64,000 nucleotides of DNA from Prosthecochloris marina (GCF_003182595.1 NZ_PDNZ01000006.1:147538-211537); one strand, 5' to 3'. Counted from the first letter of the stretch, positions 27,281 through 37,494 are shown. Numbers and translations: made by a program. The notes: a model not told the origin generated them from the letters alone.

Positions 27281-28210
27281 ATGTTTTCCAGGAAACGCTT
27301 CTACTATCTCACAGAAGACGGACGGTTTATGCCGCTGCACGTTCTTACATTGCTGCTCGCAGGGATTTTTATCATTTCCATAGTTTTGATTGCCGCGACA
27401 TCCTTCGCCTTTCGCAACAACAGCTCTACCACCTCTTCCATTCACTCATCCGGCGACGAATCGCTCATTGCACTTCAAAAGCAGATTTCCAGACTCGAAG
27501 AAGAAATTGAATCACTTTCTGTTTCCGATCATCAATTACGCCTTGCCGTCAACCTCCCATTGATACCTGAAGAAGAAAAGAAAATGGGTACAGGCGGAAG
27601 CAGAACCACAGACATGTTTGCCGATAAGGAGTCATCGGTCCATCTTCTTGCGATGACTGAAAAAAAGATAGACAAGCTCGGCCTTAAAATTGCACAACAG
27701 AAAAACAGCCATAAAAAAATACAGGATACCTGGGCTAAAAATCAGGTGCTTTTCGCATCGATCCCTGCCCTGAAACCTATCAATGGCCGCATCACGAGTG
27801 GATTCGGTATGCGCCAGCACCCCATTTACAAAAGACGTATACACCATGACGGCATTGATTTCTCCGCACCTTCAGGAACAAAAGTATATGCTCCGGGAAA
27901 TGGAGTAGTCCAGTATACGGGTTATAACTTCGGTTACGGCAAAAAAGTCGTGATCGATCACGGGTTCGGCTACAAGACTGTTTATGCGCATCTTTCAAAG
28001 TCGCTGGTTAAAAAAGGTCAGAAAGTAACACGAGGTGATGTCATCGCTCTTTCAGGCAACACTGGTATTTCAACCGGCCCGCACCTGCATTATGAAGTAC
28101 ACAAAAACAACCGGAAGATAAATCCATCCGCCTATTTTTTTGATACGTTCGCGCCGGAGAGTTTCCTGACAGCGAAACCTGCCTCGAAGCAAAACAACAG
28201 TAACTCATAA
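27281..28210 (+). CDS. M23 family metallopeptidase (membrane-anchored, coiled coil)
   Basis: 309 residues. A short cytoplasmic head is followed by a transmembrane anchor (about 20-45, VLTLLLAGIFIISIVLIAA), then a coiled-coil stalk (60-160, LQKQISRLEEEIESL and MTEKKIDKLGLKIAQQ) and a C-terminal LytM/M23 domain. Zinc ligands are complete: SGFGMRQHP, HHDGIDFSAP (H-x3-D) and HLHYE (HxH). It is likely a periplasmic peptidoglycan DD-endopeptidase. Unlike EnvC or NlpD the metal ligands are intact, so catalytic activity is predicted. An AGAGGAG Shine-Dalgarno precedes the ATG. Confidence 0.9.
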   Translation: MFSRKRFYYLTEDGRFMPLHVLTLLLAGIFIISIVLIAATSFAFRNNSSTTSSIHSSGDESLIALQKQISRLEEEIESLSVSDHQLRLAVNLPLIPEEEKKMGTGGSRTTDMFADKESSVHLLAMTEKKIDKLGLKIAQQKNSHKKIQDTWAKNQVLFASIPALKPINGRITSGFGMRQHPIYKRRIHHDGIDFSAPSGTKVYAPGNGVVQYTGYNFGYGKKVVIDHGFGYKTVYAHLSKSLVKKGQKVTRGDVIALSGNTGISTGPHLHYEVHKNNRKINPSAYFFDTFAPESFLTAKPASKQNNSNS

Positions 28211-28234
28211 TTCTGAATCAATACCCGATACCAT

Positions 28235-28462
28235 ATGTTCTGGAACCTGGACCTGGCAAGATATATTGCCGATGCCCCATGGCCTGCAACAAAAGAAGAA
28301 TTGATCGATTTCGCAAATCGTACCGGAGCCCCCCAGGCTGTCATCGATAATCTGAGTGACCTTCCTGAAAGCGATGAATTGTATGAAAGTCTCGAGGAGA
28401 TCTGGCCCGATTATCCTACCGATGAAGATTTTTGCTATGGAGATGAAGAGCCTATAAATTAG
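28235..28462 (+). CDS. DUF2795 domain protein
   Basis: 75-residue acidic protein. Segments YIADAPWPATKEELIDFANR, GAPQAVIDNLSDLPES and Y-x-S-L-E-E-I-W-P match the small DUF2795 family (helical, about 60-75 residues, common in Bacteroidetes/Chlorobi and actinobacteria), whose role is unknown. It lies between the M23 peptidase gene (24-base gap) and the BamA-like gene, whose reading frame begins immediately after its stop codon. Confidence 0.85.
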   Translation: MFWNLDLARYIADAPWPATKEELIDFANRTGAPQAVIDNLSDLPESDELYESLEEIWPDYPTDEDFCYGDEEPIN

Positions 28463-28481
28463 GGAGATCGATACGACGCGT

Positions 28482-30692
28482 GTTTTTTTTCTACATAAAA
28501 AAATTTTTCGGCTATGCACTGCATTTCTGATTCTTTCAATTGCCGTCCAAGCGTTCCCAACACCATCGTGCATAGCCCAGAAACAAGACCGGACAGAGCC
28601 GGCTGATCAGCCGGTTACCGTAAAAAAGATATCGGTAACCGGGAATCGATCTCTGAGCAAAGAAGAGATCCTCGAAGTTATTTCCACCTCCAAAAAGGAT
28701 ATTTTCAACCAGGAGGTGTTCAACCGTGATATAGCCCTGATAAAAAAACTCTACACTTTCAAGGGCTATTTTGATGCGACAGTCGACGCATCGGTAACAA
28801 CCGATGAAAAAAAAAACAGAGTCGAGCTGAGCATCCTCATTGAAGAAAATTCCCCAGCCAGAATCGACACCGTCAGATATGAAGGGATCGACAGTATAAC
28901 AGCGACTTTGAAAAAGCAGTATCTCGAAGAGAGCAAACTGGAGCGCGACTCCGTTTTCACAGTCGATCACCTCATAGAAGAACGTGACCGAACAGTTGAT
29001 TTCTTCAAGGAATACGGCTATGCATTCATGCATGAGGACAGTATCCGCATACAGGTGGATACAACCGGCTTGTTTGCCGGTCTGCAGACGAATATCTCAC
29101 TTCCCAAAGTGCTCGAATACGGCTCACTTCAGGTCGTCGTTCACGACCCGCTCACGAAAGACACGGCGGAGGTAATACCGCAACAGAAAAATATCCGGCT
29201 GGACAGTATCGATATCGTGCAACACGGCAGGCAGGACATTTCATCCGAACTGATCACGAATTATACAGCCTATCGCCCTGGAGATACAACCAGTCTTTCT
29301 CTGGAAAGAAAAACATTGCAGAATTTCGGCTCGACAAATGTTTTTTCTTCGGTATTCATACGAAAAGATTCGGTTCGCGAAGGCAAACTGTATACATCGA
29401 TCCATTTGGAACCGAAACCGAAGCATCTCATTGAACCCAAAATCTATTTTGATAACCGTTATGGAAGCCTTTTCGCAGGCGCTTCAGTAGGATACGAAAA
29501 TAAAAATCTTTTCGGGGGCGCGGAAAATCTGAAAGTCACCACCGATTTCGGGATGCAGCTCAGCACATCGAACGATTTGTTGAACAACCTCGACGAAAGC
29601 CTCTACTCAAAGTACAGGCCCTATGAGTTTGCATTTTCGGCAAACATTACCAAACCCGAGTTGAAAAAACCCGGAAACATCTACGCAGGAACCCTTGAAT
29701 ACTCTCGCTCCCGTTTACCGATTCTTCTCGATAATCAGAAAGGGCTTTTTCGATTGAGCTATAATGCACAACTCTCAAAAAAATCCCGATTGAATTTTGA
29801 TTTCTTTGAGCTCGAGCTGGTTAAAAAAGATTCTCTCGACGGGTTCAAGGAGCTTTTCAAAACCGATCTTGCCGAGAATATCGGCGTTGACCCAACCGAC
29901 CCGGTTGCTGTCGACAACAGTCTGGACAGCTTGCTGCAAACCAATCTCAATCAAACCTTTCGTCTGCAATATTTCTACTCGAACCAGAACGACCCGTTAC
30001 GTGAGACCGATGAAACAATCTATACCTGGAACATCACTCTCGAAGAAGTCGGGGGCCTTGTTTATCTTATCGATGAATATATCGACACGAAAAGTTACAC
30101 AGGATTCACAGATGATGAACCCCAGATTTTCGGGACACCATATTCACAGTTTCTCAAAGCAAGCGGCCAGTTCACCTTCACCAAAGATCTCACCGAACAA
30201 CAGCAAATTGCCGGAAGGGTTTTCCTTGGCGCAATGGCTCCCTATGGCAAAGCCGATGCTACGCCCGACGAGCGCCGTTTCTATGCGGGTGGGCCCAATA
30301 GCATGAGAGGCTGGCAGTTCAATACGCTGGGACCAGGCGGCAACAAAAGCGAGGCTACCGCAACGCTGGGAGCGGATATAAAAATCGAAACAAACCTTGA
30401 ATATCGCCTGAAATTCTTTAAACTTTTCGGTCAACCATCCGGTATCGCCTTTTTTACCGATGTAGGAAACATATGGGACAGAAACGGCCCTTACGCCCTG
30501 ACACTCGAGTCTCTTTACAAGGATATCGCATGGGATGCCGGTATCGGCCTGCGTGTGGGGTCACCGATCGGCCCTTTCCGTTTTGATTTTGCCTATAAAC
30601 TTTACGATCCTACACAAACTGAACCCTGGCAGCTCTCCAACTGGAGCCCCGGAGATTTCACGTTCAATTTCGGGATCGGAGAACCATTTTAA
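28482..30692 (+). CDS. BamA/TamA-type outer membrane protein, start codon unresolved
   Basis: About 730 residues. POTRA-like domains (TVKKISVTGNRSLSKEEILE; later PARIDTVRYEGIDSITATLK; IRLDSIDIVQHG) precede a C-terminal beta-barrel (surface antigen D15) with FYAGGPNSMRGWQFNTLGPG and a terminal Phe, signature of BAM substrates. It would insert or export outer membrane proteins. A signal peptide (KKIFRLCTAFLILSIAVQA) is encoded upstream of residue 1 of any ATG/GTG start: the frame is open from 28458 but has no ATG, GTG or TTG before GTG 28716, which would delete the signal and half of the first POTRA. A GTG at 28480 would reach this frame if the T8 tract (28483-28490) or A7 tract (28497-28503) gained one base. 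Confidence 0.85.
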   Translation, partial: VFFLHKKIFRLCTAFLILSIAVQAFPTPSCIAQKQDRTEPADQPVTVKKISVTGNRSLSKEEILEVISTSKKDIFNQEVFNRDIALIKKLYTFKGYFDATVDASVTTDEKKNRVELSILIEENSPARIDTVRYEGIDSITATLKKQYLEESKLERDSVFTVDHLIEERDRTVDFFKEYGYAFMHEDSIRIQVDTTGLFAGLQTNISLPKVLEYGSLQVVVHDPLTKDTAEVIPQQKNIRLDSIDIVQHGRQDISSELITNYTAYRPGDTTSLSLERKTLQNFGSTNVFSSVFIRKDSVREGKLYTSIHLEPKPKHLIEPKIYFDNRYGSLFAGASVGYENKNLFGGAENLKVTTDFGMQLSTSNDLLNNLDESLYSKYRPYEFAFSANITKPELKKPGNIYAGTLEYSRSRLPILLDNQKGLFRLSYNAQLSKKSRLNFDFFELELVKKDSLDGFKELFKTDLAENIGVDPTDPVAVDNSLDSLLQTNLNQTFRLQYFYSNQNDPLRETDETIYTWNITLEEVGGLVYLIDEYIDTKSYTGFTDDEPQIFGTPYSQFLKASGQFTFTKDLTEQQQIAGRVFLGAMAPYGKADATPDERRFYAGGPNSMRGWQFNTLGPGGNKSEATATLGADIKIETNLEYRLKFFKLFGQPSGIAFFTDVGNIWDRNGPYALTLESLYKDIAWDAGIGLRVGSPIGPFRFDFAYKLYDPTQTEPWQLSNWSPGDFTFNFGIGEPF

Positions 30693-30732
30693 TATCAACT
30701 GTAACCCTTTATCTGTTATTCTTTGTACCATC

Positions 30733-31398
30733 ATGCAGCAAAAAAACACACTTCTGGCACCGTCTATTCTTTCTGCAGATTTCACGAAACTCGCCGCATC
30801 AATTGAAATTGCCGAAAAAGCAGGGGCAGACTGGCTTCACTGCGATGTCATGGACGGGCATTTCGTACCGAATATAACCTTCGGCCCTTTTATCGTAAAA
30901 GCGATTGCAGGGTGCTCGAACCTTACCATCGACACCCATCTGATGATTTCCGATCCCGATTCGTACATTCCCGATTTCATCAGCGCCGGTTCACACCAGG
31001 TAACGGTTCACCAGGAAACCTGCCCTCACCTGCACAGAAGTGTACAGCTCATTAAAAGTCTGGGAGCAAAAGCAGGAGTGTCGATAAACCCCGGCACACC
31101 GGTATCGACGCTTGAATCGATATTGCCTGATCTCGACCTCGTTTTGCTGATGTCGGTCAACCCGGGATTCGGTGGTCAGAAATTCATTCCGTCCTCCTTG
31201 GGAAAAGTAGAACAACTCCATACCATGCGCAACAACCTCAACCCGGAAATGATTATTGCAGTCGATGGAGGTGTAACCGTAGACAATGCGCAGGATCTTG
31301 TAACGGCAGGAGCGGATGCATTGATTGCCGGTACGGCGTTCTTTAAGGCTGAAAACCCGGAGGAAGCCGCGGCAAAAATCAAGTCCGCTTCCAGGTAA
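30733..31398 (+). CDS. rpe: Ribulose-phosphate 3-epimerase
   Basis: Interconverts ribulose-5-phosphate and xylulose-5-phosphate in the pentose phosphate pathway. 221 residues, TIM barrel. Motifs: [13 protein letters not shown] with the first active-site region, [20 protein letters not shown] (metal-binding His and catalytic Asp), [25 protein letters not shown] and IAVDGGV (second catalytic Asp). ATG 30733 gives [13 protein letters not shown], as usual; the frame extends upstream over the BamA-like 3' end without meaning. Its 3' end overlaps the convergent trpC by 20 bases. Confidence 0.95.
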   Translation: MQQKNTLLAPSILSADFTKLAASIEIAEKAGADWLHCDVMDGHFVPNITFGPFIVKAIAGCSNLTIDTHLMISDPDSYIPDFISAGSHQVTVHQETCPHLHRSVQLIKSLGAKAGVSINPGTPVSTLESILPDLDLVLLMSVNPGFGGQKFIPSSLGKVEQLHTMRNNLNPEMIIAVDGGVTVDNAQDLVTAGADALIAGTAFFKAENPEEAAAKIKSASR

Positions 31399-32155
31399 AT
31401 CTTTGAAGTTCACGACCCAGCAGCCCTTCACCGATCAGGACGGCATCGAATGATGCTTCCTGCATCATGGCAACATCCGAAGCACGCTTCAGGCCACTTT
31501 CCGCAACGGCAACAACACCCCGGGGAATAGAAGGCCTGAGGCGAAGTGATGTGTCAAGAGAGACGGTGAAATCGTTAAGGTTCCGATTGTTGACTCCGAT
31601 AACAGCCGCTCCGGCATCGAGCGCACGATCCAGCTCTGCATGATCATGCACTTCCACAAGGGCATCGAGCCCAATGCCTTCGACAAGTTGCAGGTAGTCT
31701 CTGAGCCTTACAGTATCGAGCGCTGCAACGATAAGCAAAACCGCATCGGCCCCTATCAGGCGAGCCTCGTAAATCTGTGACTCGTCAATGATAAAATCCT
31801 TGCGCAGAACAGGAAGATCAAAAGCAGCGCTTATCTGCTGCAAATACTCGTTAGCTCCCTGAAAAAAGTTCCGGTCGGTAAGAACGGAAAAGGCCGAAGC
31901 ACCAATTTCCGCATATCGTCTCGCTATATCGAGGGGCTGAAAGTTTTCAACCATGACACCCCTGGAAGGCGATGCTTTCTTTACTTCGGCGATAAGACGG
32001 ATCTCTCCCTGACTGTTCTGCAACGTAGTCTTGAAGCCCCGAGCGGGAGGAAGATCTTTTTCTACAGTGTGATAGCGCGCAGCAGGCCCCTGTTGTTTTA
32101 AAACATCGACCTCACCCGCCTTGTGTTCGAGTATTTTTGTCAGGTAGGTCGTCAT
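31379..32155 (-). CDS. trpC: Indole-3-glycerol phosphate synthase
   Basis: Tryptophan pathway enzyme closing the indole ring from CdRP. 258 residues, monofunctional TIM barrel without the PRAI (TrpF) domain. Motifs: [37 protein letters not shown] (catalytic Lys in E-x-K-x-x-S-P-S), [28 protein letters not shown] and [15 protein letters not shown]. The start codon overlaps the stop of the half-length carB gene as ATGA, so the two are translationally coupled although they belong to different pathways. No other trp gene is in view. Confidence 0.95.
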   Translation of the reverse strand: MTTYLTKILEHKAGEVDVLKQQGPAARYHTVEKDLPPARGFKTTLQNSQGEIRLIAEVKKASPSRGVMVENFQPLDIARRYAEIGASAFSVLTDRNFFQGANEYLQQISAAFDLPVLRKDFIIDESQIYEARLIGADAVLLIVAALDTVRLRDYLQLVEGIGLDALVEVHDHAELDRALDAGAAVIGVNNRNLNDFTVSLDTSLRLRPSIPRGVVAVAESGLKRASDVAMMQEASFDAVLIGEGLLGRELQRFTWKRT

Positions 32156-33639
32156 GAAGAAGAGGCTTGACCTGCCATAGCTCTCAACTCGCTCTCGAAA
32201 TCGACAATCTGGCGAATATTATCCAGGAACCACGGATCTATACCTGTCGAGTTATGGATCTCCTCAACGGTCGCACCTGCCTGAAAGGCATAACGCAGAT
32301 AAAACATCCGGTCGGCTTTCGGTATCTTGATCTTTTCCAGAAGGTCTTCTTTGGCAAACTTCTTCTGCTGCTGCGTCATATCGACGACGTTCATAACGTC
32401 CTTTCCATCGCTTCCCAGACCGGCTCGGCCGATTTCAAGCCCGCGAAGAGACTTCTGAAGAGCTTCACGGAAATTCCTCCCGAAAGCCATGACCTCTCCT
32501 ACAGACTTCATCTGCACACCGAGCCTCGAATCAACGTTCTTGAACTTCTCAAAATCCCACCTGGGCACTTTTACGACACAGTAATCGATAACCGGTTCGA
32601 AGCTCGCAGGTGTCGATTTGGTAATATCGTTCTGAATCTCATCGAGCGTGTACCCGACCGCAAGTTTCGCTGCAACCTTGGCGATAGGAAACCCTGTAGC
32701 TTTCGACGCAAGAGCGGAACTGCGCGATACCCTCGGATTCATTTCGATAACAACAACCCTGCCGTTTTCCGGATTGATGGCAAACTGAATGTTGCTGCCG
32801 CCGGTTTCAACTCCTATTTCACGGATAATCTTTATCGATGCGTCCCTGAGAGCCTGATACTGGCGGTCTGAAAGAGTCTGGGCGGGAGCTACCGTAATAC
32901 TGTCGCCGGTATGAACCCCCATGGGGTCAACATTCTCGATTGAACAAACAATTATGACGTTGTCGGCAAGATCGCGGATCACTTCGAGTTCAAACTCTTT
33001 CCACCCAATAAGGCACTCCTCGACAAGGACCTCCCCGATAGGGCTTTCCGCAATACCCCGTCTGACTGCATCGTAATAATCGGACTTGGTTTCCGCAAAC
33101 CCTCCACCGGTTCCACCGAGAGTGAACGAAGGCCGTATGACAATTGGCAGTCCAATCTCTTCGAGCGCTTCCTTTGCCTCCTTTTCGTTACGGACAAAAA
33201 AGCCCTTCGCCATTTCAAGGCCGAGCTTCTTCATGGCATCACTGAAAAACTCCCGGTTTTCTGCCTTTCTTATCGCTCTGAGCTTGGCCCCGATAAGCTC
33301 AACCCCGTTCCGCTCGAGCACACCGCTTTCGGCAAGGCTTACAGCCGTGTTCAAAGCTGTCTGTCCTCCCATTGTAGGCAGCAAAGCATCCGGCTTTTCT
33401 TTCTCGATAATCTTGCGAACATATTCAGGAGTAATCGGCTCGATATAGGTGCTGTCAGCAAACTCTATATCGGTCATGATGGTTGCCGGGTTGCTGTTTA
33501 CCAGGATAACCCGGTAACCATCCTCCTTGAGAGCCCGACAAGCCTGCGTACCTGAATAATCGAATTCACATGCCTGGCCAATAACAATCGGACCGGCACC
33601 TATGACTAAAATCGACTTGATATCTTTCCGCTTTGGCAC
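32152..33639 (-). CDS. carB: Carbamoyl-phosphate synthase large subunit, N-terminal or C-terminal half encoded separately
   Basis: 495 residues against about 1070 for a full CarB, with a normal stop codon and no trace of a second half nearby. It opens with [20 protein letters not shown] and [28 protein letters not shown], followed by ATP-grasp elements ([66 protein letters not shown]), all diagnostic of the carboxy-phosphate (N-terminal) synthetase domain. It ends after part of the oligomerisation domain. Split carB genes are known in some bacteria and archaea (for example Aquifex, methanogens). The second half must be encoded elsewhere. The 3' end overlaps trpC (ATGA). Confidence 0.9.
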   Translation of the reverse strand: MPKRKDIKSILVIGAGPIVIGQACEFDYSGTQACRALKEDGYRVILVNSNPATIMTDIEFADSTYIEPITPEYVRKIIEKEKPDALLPTMGGQTALNTAVSLAESGVLERNGVELIGAKLRAIRKAENREFFSDAMKKLGLEMAKGFFVRNEKEAKEALEEIGLPIVIRPSFTLGGTGGGFAETKSDYYDAVRRGIAESPIGEVLVEECLIGWKEFELEVIRDLADNVIIVCSIENVDPMGVHTGDSITVAPAQTLSDRQYQALRDASIKIIREIGVETGGSNIQFAINPENGRVVVIEMNPRVSRSSALASKATGFPIAKVAAKLAVGYTLDEIQNDITKSTPASFEPVIDYCVVKVPRWDFEKFKNVDSRLGVQMKSVGEVMAFGRNFREALQKSLRGLEIGRAGLGSDGKDVMNVVDMTQQQKKFAKEDLLEKIKIPKADRMFYLRYAFQAGATVEEIHNSTGIDPWFLDNIRQIVDFESELRAMAGQASSS

Positions 33640-33699
33640 TTTTCTTCCGGTTTTATGCGTTTCTGACGATGAACGAAGGTAATGTAAAAAAAAATGTCG

Positions 33700-34131
33700 C
33701 TACTCTATCACCCTTATAGCTTCCTGGTGAAAACCACCTTCCTCACGGCGGTACCAGGATGTCACGGCAGACGGCTGCATATTTTGCACGGAAAGTATGA
33801 TCATCGAGTGACCCGGCCTTGCAAAATTCACATCGTTGTTTGAAGGAACCGCAGGCGAACCGATATGAGAGTGATATGATCCGACAATTTCGAGCCCGAG
33901 CCCTTTCGCCTCGCGCTCGACATCGATATACTCGGAATAGGAAATCTCAAAACCATGCTCCCTGCCATTATAAAGCACGTTGGCGCATGGGGCTATCTCA
34001 TAAACCAAATTTTCGTATTCACCCTTGTGGTTTGGCTGCCGTCTACCTGCAAGCAGACCACAGCATTCATAGGGTACATCTCTCAATGCATGTTCCTGTA
34101 TTATTTCGAACTGGCGACGGGGTAACTGCAT
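33700..34131 (-). CDS. JAMM/MPN metalloprotease (Mov34/PAD-1 family)
   Basis: About 143 residues forming a bare JAB domain. The complete zinc motif is present: E in YECCGLLAGR, then H-S-H-x7-S-x2-D in YHSHIGSPAVPSNNDV. Bacterial relatives of this size (Mec+/CysM-linked) remove sulfur-carrier ubiquitin-like proteins from cysteine, so a peptidase on a C-terminal Gly-Gly protein is plausible, but no such carrier gene is adjacent. I start at the ATG at 34131 (MQLPRRQFEII); a TTG at 34224 in frame would overlap the purD stop and add 31 atypical residues. It follows purD on the same strand. Confidence 0.85.
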   Translation of the reverse strand: MQLPRRQFEIIQEHALRDVPYECCGLLAGRRQPNHKGEYENLVYEIAPCANVLYNGREHGFEISYSEYIDVEREAKGLGLEIVGSYHSHIGSPAVPSNNDVNFARPGHSMIILSVQNMQPSAVTSWYRREEGGFHQEAIRVIE

Positions 34132-34220
34132 CCTGACGTTTCGAATTATGCTCTCTCTATAGCGTATACGTTGATAATTTTCTCTCTCCTGCCGAAAAAA
34201 TCCTACCGGCAAACCTGCAA

Positions 34221-35501
34221 TCAAGCAAGTGCTTTCGCTCCGATATCCCGACGGTAATAACTGCCATCGAAAGCAACGCCACTCAACGCACTGTAGGCGA
34301 GAGCGATACTTTCCCCGAGTGTCGGCGCCAGAGCGGTTACCGACAGCACCCTGCCTCCCGAAGTCTTGAGCATTCCGCCTTCAAGCACTGTACCGGCATG
34401 AAACACCATGACACTGTCATGCTCCTGAAGTTTCGGGTCGATTTCAATCACTTTCCCCTTTTCATAACTGCCGGGATACCCTTCGGATGCAAGAACAACC
34501 GTCGTCGCAGACAACGGTTTCATCTCAAATGCAATTTCACCCAGATTCCCATCGAGGCTGGCCTCGAGAGCTTCAACCAGTTCAGTCTGCATGAGCGGTA
34601 GTACAACCTGGGCTTCGGGATCACCGAGGCGGGCATTATACTCCACGACCGAAGGCTCGCCGTTATCGATCATAAGCCCGATATAAAGAAAACCGGTATA
34701 TGGCATTCCCTCTTCCCGCATCCCCTCGAGGGTCGGAACGATCACACGCTCCTCGACCTTTTTCATCACCTCTTCACTGACCAGAGGTGCCGGAGCATAA
34801 GCCCCCATGCCACCGGTATTCTTACCCGTGTCACCCTCCCCGATGCGCTTATGATCCTGTGAAGGCAAAAAGAAACGGTATTGGGTACCATCGGTTATGG
34901 CAAACACACTTGCCTCCTGACCGGCTAAAAAGGATTCGATAACAACCTCGTCGGCAGCTCCGCCGAAAACCCTCTTTTCAAACAGATCATCGATGGCTTG
35001 CAGGGCGTCGGCACGTGTTTCGGCAACAACCACCCCCTTTCCTGCAGCAAGGCCGCTGGCCTTTATAACCTGGGGAAATACCGTTGTTTTCTCAAGAAAA
35101 TCTTTTGCGGAATCATAATCCCTGAAAACCTCGTACGATGCCGTTGGGATTTCGTGACGGCTCATGAAATCCTTTGCAAAAACCTTGCTGGTTTCAAGTT
35201 GCGCCGCAGATTTCGTCGGGCCGAACACTTTTTTCCCAGCTTCGGCAAACAGATCCACGATACCCGCTTCAAGAGGTTGCTCCGGCCCGACAACCGTCAA
35301 ATCAACCGACTCGCTGACAGCAAACTGCAACAGGCCATCAACATCGGTGGACCCGAGAGCGACGTTCTCAACGCAGCTCCCCATTGTTGCTGTCCCACCG
35401 TTTCCGGGAGCGACGTAGACTTTCGACACTTTTTCACTGCGAGCTATAGCCCAAGCAAGAGCATGCTCCCTGCCCCCCCCACCGACTATCAGTACCTTCA
35501 T
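34221..35501 (-). CDS. purD: Phosphoribosylamine-glycine ligase (GAR synthetase)
   Basis: Second step of purine synthesis: ATP-dependent joining of phosphoribosylamine and glycine. 426 residues, usual length. ATP-grasp motifs: MKVLIVGGGGREHALAWAIA at the N-terminus, VVGPEQPLEAG, KASGLAAGKGVVV, FLAGQEASVFAI, DHKRIGEGDTGKNTGGMGAY and EYNARLGDPEAQ (metal binding). ATG 35501 gives the canonical start; the frame stays open upstream to 35648 without homology. The JAMM gene is downstream on the same strand. Confidence 0.96.
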   Translation of the reverse strand: MKVLIVGGGGREHALAWAIARSEKVSKVYVAPGNGGTATMGSCVENVALGSTDVDGLLQFAVSESVDLTVVGPEQPLEAGIVDLFAEAGKKVFGPTKSAAQLETSKVFAKDFMSRHEIPTASYEVFRDYDSAKDFLEKTTVFPQVIKASGLAAGKGVVVAETRADALQAIDDLFEKRVFGGAADEVVIESFLAGQEASVFAITDGTQYRFFLPSQDHKRIGEGDTGKNTGGMGAYAPAPLVSEEVMKKVEERVIVPTLEGMREEGMPYTGFLYIGLMIDNGEPSVVEYNARLGDPEAQVVLPLMQTELVEALEASLDGNLGEIAFEMKPLSATTVVLASEGYPGSYEKGKVIEIDPKLQEHDSVMVFHAGTVLEGGMLKTSGGRVLSVTALAPTLGESIALAYSALSGVAFDGSYYRRDIGAKALA

Positions 35502-35777
35502 AAAAAATGGTTTGCATAATCCCGAATATGTACCGGGACTGTTACGGTAACCCTTCACTCCATACAAACCAACTATATAACGCAGGCGATGAAAAAAACA
35601 AATAAAAAAATCCCCTGAAGGCCATACAAACAGACCGTTTAAACACAATCACACCGAAGAACACAAGAGCGGAAGATATGGAGAATCAAAAAATCAGAAG
35701 ACTTTTGGTACATTGCTGAAAGCCGTAAACCCCTACCCGCAGGGGCAGTACGCCAACAAATCAACCATTCATGTGGC

Positions 35778-36395
35778 ATGTCTTTACTCCCGCCTCTTTC
35801 CGAACTGATCCTGCCCGGCGCGCTGAAACTCCTGGTTTCGACGCTCCGAATCACCGTTACAAATCCGCAGAAGGAAACTTGCGGTCAAACAGGGAAGAGG
35901 ATATTCGCATTCTGGCACGGCAAAATGATCTATGGCTGGTTGCTTGCCCAACGACTGTCACCCGACAAAACCATACATGCAATTGTCAGCCTTTCAAAAG
36001 ACGGCGAAATCCTTTCCCGTACACTTGAAAAACTTGGTTTTACCCTGATACGGGGATCGAGTTCAAAGGGAAGCAGCGAGGTAAAAACAGCCATGCTCAC
36101 GGAATTGGCAAACAACGGCATTATCGCGATCACCCCGGACGGACCACGCGGTCCGCGCCAGACATTCAAGTACGGAACACTCCGCCTGGCCTCAGCAGAA
36201 GGAATTCCGATCATTTTTGCCACCATCCGTTACAGTAAACGCATACAGCTCAAAAGCTGGGACCGTTTTGAAATTCCGTTTCCGTTCAGCCGGGTCGATG
36301 TTACAATTCACAATATCGAAGTTCCTGAATTCAGGAATCAGGAAGAACTGAGAGCGTTCGAACATCAACTGTCAAAGGACTTGGCTGATGACTAA
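35778..36395 (+). CDS. DUF374 family lysophospholipid acyltransferase-like protein
   Basis: 205 residues. The FAFWHGKMIYG segment supplies an H-x4-(D-like) acyltransferase box (WHG...), followed by IVSLSKDGEILSRTLEKLGF, RGSSSKGSSEVKTAML and ITPDGPRGPRQTFKYGT, the DUF374 hallmarks within the LPLAT superfamily. A hydrophobic N-terminus suggests membrane association. It overlaps lpxK by 8 bases, so a role in lipid A or LPS acylation is a reasonable inference. The 276-base gap upstream (35502-35777) holds only a small CCCCT/AGGGG hairpin near 35731. Confidence 0.85.
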   Translation: MSLLPPLSELILPGALKLLVSTLRITVTNPQKETCGQTGKRIFAFWHGKMIYGWLLAQRLSPDKTIHAIVSLSKDGEILSRTLEKLGFTLIRGSSSKGSSEVKTAMLTELANNGIIAITPDGPRGPRQTFKYGTLRLASAEGIPIIFATIRYSKRIQLKSWDRFEIPFPFSRVDVTIHNIEVPEFRNQEELRAFEHQLSKDLADD

Positions 36396-37437
36396 CGTTC
36401 TGAACATTCTGCTTTCACCGGCAGCTCTGATCTACAGTGCAGTTATCTTTGTCCGTAACAGGCTGTTCGACCTTGGCGTTTTTCATAGTCATAAAGCTGC
36501 AATCCCGGTGGTTTCGGTAGGCAATATCAGTATGGGAGGAACCGGTAAAACCCCATTGGTCGATTTTGTGATCAAGTATTACTCACGCAAGGGGTTGACA
36601 CCGGCCATTCTTTCACGTGGCTACAAAAGGAGTACAAAAGGCGTCACCATGGTTTCCGATGGCCGGCAAGTATTTCTTGGAAGCCGTGAAGCCGGCGATG
36701 AATGTGCAATGCTCGCGCATAACAATCCCGAAACAATTGTGGTGGTTGCCGAAAAAAGAAAAGAAGGCGCTGATTTCATTGCAGAGCACTTTGCCGGAAA
36801 CCTCCCCGATGTTCTTGTACTCGATGACGGGTTTCAGCACCGGCAGCTCGATCGTGATCTTGACATCGTTGTTATCAACAGTGCGGCACCTTTTTTCAAT
36901 GACCGGCTCATACCGGCCGGTCGCCTGAGGGAACCCCGCAAAAATCTCGATCGCGCCGACCTCCTGGTGCTCAGCAAGGTTACCGACCCATTCAAGACGG
37001 CTCACCTCGCGGAGAAGTTATCCCTTACCGGTAAACCGATGGTTACAACCAGCGTCCGTCCCGGCGAACCGGTACAATTTGCAGGCCCCGGCAACTTAGT
37101 GCCGGAGAGAGCGATTGCCCTTGCAGGTATAGGACAGCCGGAGGGGTTCATTGCTTCGCTGAAGCAACGTGGTATAAACGTTGTATCACAGGCGCTTTTT
37201 CCCGACCACGCAGACTTCCCGCTTGTAAGTATAAAAGCTCTCGTCGAACGGTCAATCGATGAGAACCTCTCGATTGTCACCACCGAAAAAGACTATTTTC
37301 GATTGCAAGCAAACCAACCCACCCTGGAAACCATGTCCCGGGTCCCTTGTTTCTACCTTCCAGTAGAAATCGACATTATCGAAGGGCGGAAAGTTCTCGA
37401 GCAGATGCTCGATAAGGTTGTTTCTCAAAATCTTTAG
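36388..37437 (+). CDS. lpxK: Tetraacyldisaccharide 4'-kinase
   Basis: Phosphorylates the 4' position of the lipid A disaccharide at the inner membrane. 349 residues, normal. An N-terminal hydrophobic segment (LLSPAALIYSAVIFVRNRLF) is followed by the unusual Walker A GNISMGGTGKTPLVDF, AILSRGYKR, VLDDGFQHRQLDRDLDIVVI (Walker B and substrate Asp-His) and PAGRLREP. Translation is coupled with the upstream DUF374 gene. A dispersed repeat follows the stop codon. Confidence 0.95.
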   Translation: MTNVLNILLSPAALIYSAVIFVRNRLFDLGVFHSHKAAIPVVSVGNISMGGTGKTPLVDFVIKYYSRKGLTPAILSRGYKRSTKGVTMVSDGRQVFLGSREAGDECAMLAHNNPETIVVVAEKRKEGADFIAEHFAGNLPDVLVLDDGFQHRQLDRDLDIVVINSAAPFFNDRLIPAGRLREPRKNLDRADLLVLSKVTDPFKTAHLAEKLSLTGKPMVTTSVRPGEPVQFAGPGNLVPERAIALAGIGQPEGFIASLKQRGINVVSQALFPDHADFPLVSIKALVERSIDENLSIVTTEKDYFRLQANQPTLETMSRVPCFYLPVEIDIIEGRKVLEQMLDKVVSQNL

Positions 37438-37494
37438 CTGAAGATCCCGAAATACCGGACGAGATCCGGCATTCATGGAAAGAAGCAGGAAAAC

